From Adiantum capillus-veneris (taxonomy: Eukaryota; Streptophyta; Polypodiopsida; Polypodiales; Pteridaceae): a stretch of DNA of 64,000 nt. This document shows positions 1-9,851 of the stretch, piece by piece. The stretch lies in NCBI GenBank assembly GCA_014529385.2, contig CM043959.1, forward strand, positions 63,003,753-63,067,752, in the 5' to 3' direction. The notes beneath the pieces are model-generated. The model made no database searches. It was not told where the DNA came from and was given only the letters and a program-made list of their open reading frames with translations. Each line of letters opens with the position of its first letter. The first letter of the stretch is position 1. Position numbers and translations under genes: made by a program.

Positions 1-1166
1 CAAATGCGTAAAATTTGCTTCACAATGAGAAGTGCATCCCCTTTTACCATGAGACGTTGTATACCTTGGCCAATGCATATCTTTAAACCATGAAGTAGTG
101 TGTCATATTCTGCTTCATTGTTGCTAGTTGAACCTGGTAGATTGACCTTCTCTTTCATGACCACTTCTCCACTTGGGCTGAGCAATACTAGCCCTCCCCC
201 TGCTTTTCCTGTGGCTCGTCGAAAAGCTCCATCAAAGAACAAGGTATAAGCATTAGAAATACTTTTAGGTGGTGGCAATGGTAGGGTCTTTACCTTAGGC
301 ACCTTAATTTCCTTCTCATGTACCTTATAAGTGAGAATCCCTGCCAATTGTGCATGCACACTATCCTCTACCTTGAAAGAGTATTGAAACTCTTGCAACT
401 CCATAATCCACTTCGAGATCCTAGTGCTAAGATTCATTTGAGATGACACCCAAGGAAACAAATTTTCTACAGTGAGAATTACAAAAGGTTTTGGTAGCAA
501 GTAGGATCTAAACTTTCTCACCGCAAACATGAGAGAAAGCATCATGAGTTCTGCCTCCGTGTAGCCTCTCTCCAAAGCATTCATGACCCTACTAGCAAAG
601 TATATGGGTCGCATCCGGATACTATGGGGATCTTGTTGTAGCAAAACCGCACCAATTGTTTCCTTCCCAACACTAGAGCTAACAAAGAATGTGTACTTCC
701 AACAAGGAGGCATGAGTATTGGTAGCTCTGACAAAATGAATTTAATGTTACAAAAGTACTCTTGAAGATCATAAGACCATGAAAATTCTACTTGTTGTGT
801 CAACTTTTGCAAAGGATGAAGCAACTCCGAAGCTAAGTGAATAAAGCATGACATATACTTAACCTTTTGAATGAATGAGATGACCTCTTTGAGATTCTTG
901 GGTGATGGGAGCTCAATAAGAGCCTTTGCCTTTGCAGGATCCACCTCAATGCCTTTATAGGAAACCTTGTGACCAAGCAAGATCACTTCATCCTCACCTA
1001 TGTGACACTTGTCGGGGTTGAGTTGACCTCCCATGTCGTAGAGCTTATTTAAACCTTCTTCTATCCTTTGTAGATGCAATGATTTTGAGCTATAAATGCA
1101 AAAATCCTCAACGAACACCCTAATTGACTTTCCAAAGAATGCTTGAAACACCATGTTCATGAAACT
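1..1166 (-). CDS. Element A pol, second part: RT thumb, RNase H and start of archaeal-type RNase H
   Basis: An open frame of about 388 codons without a stop runs off the left edge. It begins just after the RT motif PFGLTNAP and carries the RT active site as FVED (1104-1115) instead of the usual F/Y-x-DD. The RT connection (GGQLNPDKCHIG, ILLGH) and a retroviral-type RNase H (IYFASRV, YTEAE, RKFRSYLL) follow. A second RNase H starts near position 235, with the acidic motifs FFDGAF, NNEAEY and KGDALL. The frame is one register away from the upstream ORF, so a single indel near 1160-1170 separates the two halves. The glutamate in FVED replaces the first aspartate of the polymerase active site and probably abolishes or weakens activity. 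Confidence 0.85.
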
Positions 1167-2512
1167 TGGAATGTTGCAGGAGCATTTGTCAGACCAAATG
1201 GCATGACTCTAAAAGCATAACAACCCCAAGGAGTGATGAAGGTTGTTTTTAACTGATCTTCCAATGCGATACCTATTTGAAAGTAACCCGAGTAGCCATC
1301 ACACACAGTGTACTTCTCATGACCAGCTACCTCATTTAGTATCTCATCTTCAAATGGGAGGGGAAAGTGATCTCTTTTTTTTGCCTCATTGAGTGGACGG
1401 TAATCCACACACACCCTCCACTTGCCATTTTTCTTAGGAGTGACAACAATGGGAGAGACCCACTCTGAATTCTCCACTAGATAAATGAAACCTGCTGCTA
1501 GAAGCTTTCTTACCTCCTTGAGTAAAGCCTGCTCCTTGATGACTCCTAGCCTTCGTAGTTTTTGAGCCTTAGATGTGGCCTCTGTCTTCAACTCAATTTT
1601 GTGTTTAACAGCCTCTACTCCACGCACATCGGTGTAGTCTTTAGCGAAAAGCCTAGGAAATTTTCTTAACACACCTTTGAGCTCCTCTCTTTCATCCTTT
1701 GTAATTGTTGTAGATAACATACCTTCTAGCCTTCTTTCATCTTCCACTTTTTGGTTTTCTTGGGAACCTACCTCTTCCAAAGCTGGGCAAGAGGTCTCTT
1801 GGTTGTTTGGATTAAACCTTACCCCCATGACTTTGATGGAAGACTCCTCTTCAGTAATGCTGCCGCTACTTTCTCCTTCTGAAGTGCTATCGGTCCAGCC
1901 TTCCTCCGTCTCACTTTGAGATGATTCTTCATGGAGCTCCTCTTGGCGTTGCTCCTTCATGTCAAATACAACCTTCTTATGATTGTCATTCCTGCAAATT
2001 AGCTTTCCACTCTCCCAATCTTGCAAAGCTCGCATTTTCATTAGCCATGGTCTCCCTAGGATAAATGGGTAACCATTTCCCTTGGTCGACATAACATAAA
2101 AATCCACCGCCTTCTTAATGCCAAAGGCCTCTACAAAAACATTTTTACAAATGCCTACACACCTAGCTTTTCTATTGTTTGCCATCTTGACTTTAATTTC
2201 AGGTGTCTCATGGATGTGCATGCCTAGTTTTTGCATGAGTCCCTCTGTCATGATGCAAATTTGTGCACCCCCATCCACTAGACCTTTCCTAACCAATCTT
2301 CCTTTGATGTAACAATCTAGCATAGGTGTAATATCCTCATTTATTTCAGTATGTGCAATTTTTACAACAGGCACACTCTCTTTTACCTTTCTCCTAGTGC
2401 TAACTACCTTCGTTAAATCCCTCCTAACTTGTGGACATAATGCAAGAAATTGAGGCCATGAGATATTAGGACCCTTACCTCTCATGTCTTCCAATAGGTT
2501 GTATGGAGCCAT
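1157..2512 (-). CDS. Element A protease and N-terminal reverse transcriptase
   Basis: This 451-codon frame starts with a proline-rich linker after gag. It contains an aspartic protease with active-site motif DGGA (2264-2275), preceded by GLV and followed by QICIMTEG; the flap and C-terminal part end in FILGRPWL. An acidic spacer rich in E, S and T follows, then the RT fingers and palm: KLRRLGVIKEQ, EWVSPIVVTPKKNGKWRVC, DYRPLN, DGYSGYFQI and MPFGLTNAP. It stops where a frameshift puts the rest of RT in another register. Retropepsins normally have DTGA or DSGA; the glycine variant is shared with elements C and N here, so it is a lineage trait rather than decay. The true polyprotein start lies upstream in gag. 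Confidence 0.88.
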   Translation of the reverse strand: MAPYNLLEDMRGKGPNISWPQFLALCPQVRRDLTKVVSTRRKVKESVPVVKIAHTEINEDITPMLDCYIKGRLVRKGLVDGGAQICIMTEGLMQKLGMHIHETPEIKVKMANNRKARCVGICKNVFVEAFGIKKAVDFYVMSTKGNGYPFILGRPWLMKMRALQDWESGKLICRNDNHKKVVFDMKEQRQEELHEESSQSETEEGWTDSTSEGESSGSITEEESSIKVMGVRFNPNNQETSCPALEEVGSQENQKVEDERRLEGMLSTTITKDEREELKGVLRKFPRLFAKDYTDVRGVEAVKHKIELKTEATSKAQKLRRLGVIKEQALLKEVRKLLAAGFIYLVENSEWVSPIVVTPKKNGKWRVCVDYRPLNEAKKRDHFPLPFEDEILNEVAGHEKYTVCDGYSGYFQIGIALEDQLKTTFITPWGCYAFRVMPFGLTNAPATFQVS

Positions 2513-2871
2513 ACCATGTCCAAGAGGGAAGTCTTGGAGGTTGATACGTCATCGAGTCCTCTTAGCTTCCTTGGTCTCCTTTGCCTTCTTTTCTCATCCA
2601 TGGTCACTTTGTGATGTAACCCCTTCTTTCTCCTTACCTTTTCCTCGGCCATGCTTAATGCCATTTGCTTCCATGTCAACCTCATTTGAGTTTGTCACCT
2701 CTACCACATGCACATTTGGGTCTGGCAAAGGTGGAACTCCTTCCACTCCTTGTGGAGGTGGTCTTGCTCCATTTGGTCTTTGTAGAAGTCGTGGTTGCTG
2801 ACTAGTTCCTTCACCTGCATTCATCACTGGGTATTCAAGTTAGGCCTCCCTGGCTCCCCACGGGGCCAAGG

Positions 2872-3696
2872 ACAATTATACATCCCATGTCAATTCCAAC
2901 ATTGCAAGACTCTCCTAGGTCGTGGATCTCACTCTTCAGACTTCTTTGCTTGTCCCTTTGGACCTACAGCTTGTGCAAGGTGAATTGACAAGCTGCTTAA
3001 AGATTCATTTAACTTCTCAATCACTTCCGTCGTTACCTCGAGAATCTCCCTAGATGTTGATGCTTGTGACTTACCTTTGGATCTAAGACCTTCTATTGGA
3101 ACCTCTCCCCTTAGGCACTTGAGTTTTCTATATTTCTCAGCAGCCCTAGTTTCAGCTGCTTCAAAGGTAGCAGGTGCATCGGCCTCAACTTTTACCTTAA
3201 TGTCAGGAAAGAGTCCGGATATGAACCTCTCCTTCTTTAGAAATTCTGCACCATCACCAGGGTTAGCAACATTTTGTATCCATACAACCCAAAGACATAG
3301 GAACTCTTGCTTGTACAAGTAGTAGTCATCTAAGTCTTTTTGCTTATGAGAAACAATGTCTTGCCATAGTTTTTGAGTGTTTTGGGGATCAAATAATTAT
3401 GTCTTGAAACGATTCAAAACTTCTGTGTAATTCCCCTTAACCACCTCAGGCAAAGAGTCAAACCAAGTGTTAGCATCTTTCCTAAGGACCACCTCAAACA
3501 TTTCTACACGTTCTTGATCAGTTACTATCCTCTTAATACGGCAAGACATCTTTAAATTCTCTAAAAATAATTCTGCATCCTCTCCAGGCTCTCCAAAGAA
3601 AAGAGGATATCCAGACATTTGGCGTTGAGCCTTCATTAAATCGGTTTCAAAGTGACAACACGTTTTTGTTTTTCTTTCTTTAAAAAATTTACACAA
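2872..3696 (-). pseudogene. Element A gag (capsid and damaged zinc knuckle)
   Basis: Two ORFs (3397-3696 and 2929-3318) lie in the same frame, separated by a stop at 3397-3399. They form a retrotransposon gag: the first contains the GEDAELFLENL and WFDSLPE motifs, the second FLKKERFISGLFPDIK and a basic, serine-rich tail. Beyond the tail, a CCHC knuckle at 2872-2901 is recognisable by comparison with element N, but 12 nt are missing between the first cysteines and the histidine, and the junction reads as a TGA stop. Gag should package the RNA; this copy could do so only in trans. The start at 3696 is the first methionine of the open part; the real start may be slightly upstream. Confidence 0.8.
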
Positions 3697-3722
3697 TAAT
3701 GTTTTCTAAATTGCAATCTATT

Positions 3723-3941
3723 CTACAACAAAATAAAAATATCCACATCAAATGACCTATGATAATCAATAAGAGGTAGGATGACAGGGCTTGGTGATGC
3801 GAGAATTTCTCCTACTCTTTGGGCACCAAACATGAACACCATACGTTGTTGAAAATGGATTTTTCTACTAATTGCAATGTTTATTCTAATGTGTGGAGTG
3901 AAATGAAAGGGGAAAACCTCTATTCTTGGGCCATTATCCAT
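3723..3941 (-). CDS. Leader ORF type b of element A (72 aa, unknown function)
   Basis: This short frame lies between the primer-binding site and gag, 27 nt upstream of the gag ORF. I do not recognise the product. It matches two other frames in the leaders of elements C (15853-16071) and N (46869-47081), with the shared signature PFH..., RK(I/V), FMFG, R..EIL, P-x-x-x-P-x-I-x-Y and SFDVxxF. It is also related to the neighbouring type a ORF over 62 ungapped residues (26 identical by my count). Hydrophobic residues alternate with polar ones, suggesting beta structure. There is no signal peptide or membrane segment. It could encode a small accessory protein or act as an upstream ORF controlling gag translation; both ideas are inference. 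Confidence 0.6.
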   Translation of the reverse strand: MDNGPRIEVFPFHFTPHIRINIAISRKIHFQQRMVFMFGAQRVGEILASPSPVILPLIDYHRSFDVDIFILL

Positions 3942-3962
3942 GGTCTATGCATGACCTAATTC

Positions 3963-4175
3963 TTAAAACAAAACAAAAATATAGACGTCCAAACTAAGGT
4001 CGTACCTAATGAGAGGCAAAATAAAAGGATTTACTGATGCGTTTATCTCTGCCAACCTAAGAGGACCTAAAATTCTACGAATTACGCGTTGAAATTGCAA
4101 CTTAGTACTAACAATTATGTGTACCTTTTGCCTTGCAATGGGAATGAAGGGATCATACAAATTCTCGTGATTCAT
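3963..4175 (-). CDS. Leader ORF type a of element A (70 aa, unknown function)
   Basis: An intact 70-codon frame starts about 54 nt after the primer-binding site and is the first ORF of the genomic RNA. It aligns without gaps over its full 70 residues to the type a ORF of element N (46574-46786): 44 of 70 residues are identical by my count, and most differences are V/I, D/E, L/M, R/K or S/T swaps. The conserved core includes PIARQ, RRI, EINAS and NPFILP, and ends DVYIF. That pattern suggests selection on a protein rather than on RNA alone. Function is unknown; I know of no named family that it matches. Ogre elements of the Tat branch also have an extra ORF before gag, a possible parallel. Confidence 0.65.
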   Translation of the reverse strand: MNHENLYDPFIPIARQKVHIIVSTKLQFQRVIRRILGPLRLAEINASVNPFILPLIRYDLSLDVYIFVLF

Positions 4176-4228
4176 GCAAGCTACTTGAATATGCTAAAGG
4201 TTGAGCCCTCACAAGAATACACAAGCCG

Positions 4229-4246
4229 TCCTCCGTGGGGGCACCA
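4229..4246 (-). promoter_or_regulatory. Primer-binding site of element A
   Basis: On the + strand the 18 bases end in CACCA, as a mature tRNA 3' end would, and they abut the LTR with a 3-bp gap. On the element strand it reads TGGTGCCCCCACGGAGGA. Nearly the same block lies at the same place in elements C and N. I could not assign the tRNA. Confidence 0.7.
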
Positions 4247-4249
4247 ATT

Positions 4250-4421
4250 TCAGGCGGTCCGGGGCGGGCAACAAGAAGAGTGGCCTCTAAGAACCCTTCT
4301 AGGCTCCCGTGCTGCTCAATTGGGTTGGGGTTGGAAAAAACAACAAACACACACACAAACCCGCAACCTAACCCTACACAAATTTGGGGCACCACCTAGT
4401 TTTGGACGCGAACTAGGACGC

Positions 4422-4463
<42 letters not shown>

Positions 4464-4571
4464 ACTTTGAAATGTTCAACAGTGATCAAGCAAACACAAT
4501 TATATATGTAAGTAAAAGAGGGAAGGGGAAAGGGGTGATTGCTGCACTAATACCTTCTTACAAATCTATCA
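4250..4571 (-). repeat. 5' LTR of element A (about 322 bp)
   Basis: Homology to a second copy at 17850-18205 defines both ends. The inner end starts beside the primer site (TCAGG here, TGAGG in the other copy) and the outer end is CA at 4571, where the two copies diverge. It contains a (GA)n run at 4424-4461, a partial second copy of the primer-site motif at 4386-4394, and a TATA-like AT stretch near 4499-4508 on the element strand. The 3' LTR is outside the window. Confidence 0.65.
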
Positions 4572-6944
4572 TGACCAATGAAAGTGAGATTAATATTTTT
4601 TCAACATAGCTTGAGTAAATTACACCACAACACATCATGAGAAAAGCCACCCCAATCACTGTCTTAAGGCCAGGGGAGTCCTCTCCACCATGTCGCCCTC
4701 TTACAGTATGTGGAATTTATGGCTAAATTGATGACAACACCCAGAGACAAGCTATCAAGAACTAAAAATATCACCAAGACACTTACACATCATTATTGTC
4801 CATTACTTCACGTTGAAAGAGAGACAAAGCATCCAAGCTTAGTCCAAATCCACCCTCCTTAATTCACCAAATGTTGGGCTTACACTAGTAGGAGGAATGA
4901 TTGATTTTCCACTCTGAATTGAATGATCGCTCTCTCTCTTACAATGGCATAGAGTTCCTATGCTAATCACCCCTATTACAACACATGCACAAGCATACGA
5001 CAATGAGCTTCCACTTAAGAGCTCCTTCTAGAGAGTTTGAGCTTGGCCTCTCAAGCTATAGCACAGTGCTCTTGCTTATGGCTCTCCCTTTGTGCTAGCT
5101 ACACCCTCCTTTTATAGCAATTTTGAAGGCTAGGGTTACTCCTCTAACCATGGTTGGGTTAGATTTTTAGCACTTATCTAATTTCTTTTGCTTGGAATTA
5201 TCAAGAAGTTGGTGTGGATAGATGAAGAAGAGAGAGAGGAGAGAAGTGGAGGTGATAGGACTTTTCATAGTAGGTTAGTGTTAGTAAATTAGTAGAGTTA
5301 GTTATTTTATTGATTTACAAATGAAATTGGATATTTACAATGGGAGCATCCAAGTAGGATACAAATAAGGAAGAAAAAACTCTTTATAGGTAAGAAAACA
5401 TGGATTTCTTACAATGTTGATGCTCCAAGTGTCTTGAGTAGGGTCAATTTTGACGCTTGTTGACGGTCCACTAGCTTTGACAGTACGTTTTTTTCACTCT
5501 TGACCTTCCTTTGGGAGCCAAGGTGATTGAATATGAGTAATAAATCACCATGGTGTTGTCTTTCAAGAGAAGAGGCTGAATTTTATGGTTTTTTGATAGA
5601 TATGGGTAATATGGATAAGGAAAAATGAGACTAGGTGGTCAATTTTGAAATGGAAGTGTGTGTAGGAAACCTGAGTTCACCATGGTTTCTCTTATTCTTC
5701 AAGGCTTTGAAGAAGAAGAGTAGTAGGGTGCAGAGAGGAGTGGTGAGAGAGGTGGGGATGATGAGTAGAGAGGTCTGTGTGAAAGAGGAAAATGATAAAG
5801 TGGAAGAGGGAGGGTGGCTGCATAGCATGGGCAAACTGGGGTCCACAAATAAAATCCTAGGTCACAGCTCGTAGCTCAAAAAAATATGAAAAACGTTGAG
5901 GTGAAAGCTCAGCTGACTAGCTATAACTTTTGTTTGTATCACCTTTTCAAATTCGGCGAGCATGTGATCTTTAAAAATTCAACAAAACCGACTGTTTTTT
6001 CCACTGCACAAGGTCCTTGTGAGGTCCTTCTTTGGATGATTCTTTTGAATACCTCCAAGAGTGAACTCCCCATGGTACATGCATGCATTCCACATACCCT
6101 TGACCTTATTTGGTAGGTCTTTAATTGAAGATATTGTTGAGATCATGATATAAGTGAATAGTACAACTAAGAAAATCAAATATTGAGGGGTCTTAAAAAA
6201 TATGTACATGTCAAATATAAATAATATAGGTGGAAAAAATATAAAGGGGTCAAAATAAATCTCTCTCATTATAAGTCTACCATAAAAAGATGAATAGTTT
6301 TGGTGTTCTAATTTATGAGAGTCAAAGATAATAGATGTAGGAAGGAAAAATCACAATAGTGAAAAAATATACACATAAATAGAACTAGTTTTTTTGGATT
6401 TTTGTTGGGATAGAGTTACACCAAAAATAAGAGAAGCTTGCATGAAATTATTTTTATATGGAATAAAGAGTATGCAAAATGGTAATAAAAAATATGGTAA
6501 TGGTGAGTCAATGTACATAGCATAAATAACACACCATAGGTAGAAATATTTAAATAAATACCAAAATAATTATGAAAAATCCTTTTATTTAGGCCCTATA
6601 TACAATGAAATATTTACACACAAATGGGCCATAATATACTTATAATTTTCTTATTTTTTTATTTTTTTGGCTTAACTAGCCCAGTGACTAGGTAGGTGAG
6701 GGTTTTTAAGAAGAGATGGGAAAAGTCTCCTAACTCACACACACCTATATACAGTGAAATGGTAGGGATAGCCATAGTGTTTGGATGATTTTGGTAGGGT
6801 GGGTTAACTCACTATAGCAATTTCAGTGAGCCGAAAAACGGCTATCACCACTTGGCTCTGGAAAATGAGCAATTCCTTATTTGATGCACCATGCATGTGT
6901 ATGTACATATGCGCAATCCCTTGATCCAAAAAACTCCTCACAAC
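4572..6944. other. Intergenic stretch, no convincing gene
   Basis: No ORF here looks like a real gene. A possible LTR start lies at 4872 (TGTTGGGC after a CACCAAA context), and a clear TATAAAAGG on the minus strand lies near 5107-5117, so an old minus-strand LTR may occupy roughly 4872-5300; there is no second copy to prove it. From 5600 to 6850 the sequence is AT-rich with nothing recognisable. Confidence 0.4.
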
Positions 6945-7022
6945 GCAAAGGTGCCACATCTAGGGCCACGATTCCACGGATAGGTATGCACATTATACCA
7001 ACCGCAGTAGCCGCTTTAGCAT
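6945..7022 (-). repeat. Fragment of an element D-family LTR
   Basis: About 78 bp, from the CGCAAAGGTGCCAC block to the TTTAGCAT block, matches the U3-side part of both element D LTRs (near 37480-37556 and 54798-54876). Weaker similarity extends left to about 6880. It ends exactly where copia coding sequence begins, so it marks a recombination or deletion junction. Confidence 0.65.
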
Positions 7023-7454
7023 GTGATGAATACAATGACTACAGAGAATTCCACCCAAGATGATGTTTGGTATGTGGATTCAGGTGCCCCTAATCACATG
7101 ACGTCTCGTGGAGAGTGGTTTAGAGATATGCGCAAACTAGATGTGTCAGGCTATGTGCAAACAGGAGATGACACAGCTCACCCCATTGCTCATGTAGGGG
7201 ACATACCTCTAAATACGAAGAGTGAGAAATCAAAGTACTTAGCAGATGTACTTCATGTCCCAAACATTACGAATAATCTTGTTTCTGTTGGACAAACGGT
7301 TGACCAGGGTTTGCAGATTCACTTCAATCCAAATGGCTGTTATTTAGAAGATTTCCAGAATGGCTGTAAGCTGATCACAGAGGGAAAATGTGTGGGCAGA
7401 ATGTTTACGCTGAATGTAGACATGCCTGAGGTAAAAGCTGCATTATTTGCATAG
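7023..7454 (+). pseudogene. Element B protease region
   Basis: The frame contains the copia protease motif VWYVDSGAPNHMTS, with catalytic aspartate in DSGA at about residue 19, followed by the typical strand pattern and DVLHVPNITNNLVSVGQ. It ends with a TAG at 7452-7454 just before the GAG-pre-integrase domain, in the same frame as the next ORF; CAG to TAG is a simple explanation. The usual CCHC gag knuckle just upstream is absent because the 5' part is deleted. The ATG at 7023 is fortuitous. Confidence 0.85.
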
Positions 7455-7466
7455 GGCACAGGTGTT

Positions 7467-8696
7467 GTGGCTGATGTTGACCTTTGGCACAAACGCATTG
7501 GCCATGTCAATGAGCAGAGATTGTGTAGCATGCAATCAAAACAGATTGTAAAAGGTTTGCCCAAATTCAAGGTGGATGGTATGCATAAAGTGTGTGCACC
7601 ATGCCAGTTTGGAAAACAGTCAAAGGGCTCATTTCCACATGAGCGCAATGTACGTAAAAATCCACTTGAGGTGGTGCACACAGATATTTGGGGTCCAACC
7701 GATACTGCAAGTATACATGGTTGCAGGTATTATGTCTCTTTCATTGATGACCATACAAGGAAAGTATGGGTCTACTTCATGCGTAACAAAAGTGAAGTCT
7801 TTGGTCACTTTCGGGACTTCAAAGTCATGATTGAGAAGGAGACAGATATGCAAATCAAGACATTGAGGTTAGATGGAGGGGGAGAGTACTTCTCCAACGA
7901 TTTTTTAGATTTTCTGCGAATGCATGGTATACGCAGGCAGTTTACATGTAGATATACTCCACAGCAGAATGGGGTCGCAGAAAGGAAAAACAAGCACATT
8001 GCAGAGGTTGCATCTGCATTGATGAATGTGAAGAACATGCCTCATCATTTATGGACTGAAGCTGTAAATACAGCTGTGTACATTATGAACAGGACACCTA
8101 CAGCTGCGGTGCATGATGTAACGCCTGAGGAAAGGTTTACAGGTACAAAGCCTCATTTGGCACACTTGAAAGTGTTTGGCTGCATAGCTTACGTGCATTT
8201 ACCAGATGAGTTGCGTAGGAAATTGGATCCTAAAGCAGAGAAATGTATTCTTGTGGAATATTACCTTGAACAAAAGGGGTACAGGTGCTACAATCCTACT
8301 ACACGAGAATTACAAGTGAGCAGAGATGTAGTCTTTGATGAGATGAGCAGTTGGTACAGTAATGCACATGGCACTATTGGGGCTGATGTAAAAGATGATG
8401 TGGTTGTACAAAATGTGAGGCCACACTCACAGGTTTTGAGTGGACCACAAGAGTCCTCTTCTCGTGGCTCTGTTGAGAAGCCATGGAATGGTAGACTACG
8501 TACGCAGGTTACTCCACCAGCAGGTACAAGGAATGTATCACGAAAAGGAAAGGAAAAGGTTGATGAACCTCCCTTTATGGCTGATGCATCATCACGTTTT
8601 TCACATGTAGACATGGATTCAGATGGTTCTGAACAAAGTCTTGATGAGGAATTTGGAATTCCGGCTGTCGAGACACCTGGTGTAAGGAAAGCATAA
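7467..8696 (+). pseudogene. Element B integrase
   Basis: The 409-residue frame begins with the GAG-pre-integrase zinc region (LWHKRIGHVN and CAPCQFGKQ, an H-H-C-C arrangement). The catalytic core follows, with all three acidic residues visible: D in VVHTDIWGP, D in LRLDGGGEYFS and E in QQNGVAERKN. The copia tail with KVFGCIAYVH and CYNPTTRELQVSRDVVFDE is present. It inserts cDNA into the host chromosome. The core looks intact, but the frame is cut from protease and RT by stops on both sides (the downstream one, TAA, at 8694-8696). Confidence 0.92.
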
Positions 8697-9851
8697 GAAG
8701 ATGCTAGAGGGCAAAGGAGTGACCTAGGACCGTGCAGATCTATCAGAGTCAAAAATCCAGTTCAGAAATTGACTTATGATGGGTATCTAGCGCATCACCA
8801 AGCCTACATGGCTAAGGTGATACAGGATGTGGAGCCCACATGTTTTGACGATGCAGTTGGAAATGTACATTGGGATGATACAATGAATGAAGAGATTGTT
8901 GCATTGGAAGCAAACGACACATGGGAGTTGGTGCCATTGCCAAGTGGCAAGAAAGCTATTGACTGTAAATGGGTGTATAAAACCAAGCATAAGGCTGATG
9001 GTAACATTGAGCGTCACAAGGCAAGGCTGGTCGCAAAGGGATATGCACAAACGTATGGCATAGACTATGAGGAGACCTTTGCTCCAGTGGCAAAGATGAT
9101 GACTGTGAGAGCTGTCATAGAAGTGGTTGCATCTAGAGGATGGATTATGCGTGAAATGGATGTAAAGAATTCCTTCTTGAATGGTGAGTTGCAAGAGGAA
9201 GTGTAGATGGATCAGCCACCTAGTTATGTCGATCGAGGTTACCCAGATTATGTATGCAGACTTCTCAAAGATTTCTATGGTTTGAAGCAGGGCTCTAGAG
9301 CATGGTATGATAGGATTGCCAAGTATCTTGTCAGTATTGGGTTTAGGAGAGCTCATGCTGATCATTCACTCTATGTACATGAGAGTGATGTGGGGATTGT
9401 GGTCATTACCATATATGTAGATGACCTTATTATTGTGGGTGACAATGCTATGGAGATTGACCATGTGAAGCGTCTTCTCAAACAGGACTTTGAAATGAAA
9501 GATTTGGGCGAGTTGCGCTACTTTCTTGGCATTGAGGTGATCAGGACTCCAGAGGGTGTATGGTTGTCACAGAGACAATATGCTTTGGACATGTTGTCAA
9601 AGTATGGTATGGCTGATTGTAAGCCAATTTCTATTCCCTTGGATGCGAATGCAAAGCTGAGTGTAGAGAAGGGTGATGTTGCTGAGGATGTCAAGATGTA
9701 CACGAAGATTGTGGGTAGTCTAATCTACTTGACTATCACGAGGCCAGACTTGAGCTACAGAGTAGGCTTGGAGATAGTTCATGCAGCTTCCGAGGAAGCC
9801 ACATTTGGATGGAGTATGACGCACACTTCGGTATGTGCAAGGGACTCTTGA
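8697..9851 (+). pseudogene. Element B reverse transcriptase
   Basis: Two ORFs in one frame (8769-9206 and 9207-9851) are split by a TAG at 9204-9206. Typical copia RT motifs appear in order: WELVPLPSGKKAIDCKWVYK, KARLVAKGYAQ, DYEETFAPVAK, MDVKNSFLNGEL, LKDFYGLKQGSRAWYDRI and the active site YVDDLIIVGDN, followed by MKDLGELRYFLGIEV. The catalytic aspartates are conserved. A 1-nt shift near 9775 throws the RT-RNase H linker out of frame, and the sequence duplicated at 11395-13017 starts at this point. Confidence 0.92.

Larger units (their letters stand above)
1..4571 (-). mobile_element. Element A: Ty3/gypsy LTR retrotransposon, dual RNase H type, cut by left window edge
   Basis: Read from right to left the element has a 5' LTR, a primer-binding site, two short leader ORFs, gag, protease, reverse transcriptase, RNase H and the start of a second, archaeal-type RNase H. 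Integrase and the 3' LTR would lie outside the window. Two RNase H domains are characteristic of the plant Tat branch of gypsy elements. Damage visible here is one in-frame stop in gag, a deletion in the zinc knuckle, a frameshift inside RT and a changed RT active site, so the copy is not autonomous. The order of parts and the protein motifs are seen directly; the lineage is inferred. Confidence 0.9.

Noticed and set aside
8787-9365. 192-codon minus ORF opposite copia RT
   Set aside because: Antisense shadow of conserved RT coding sequence.
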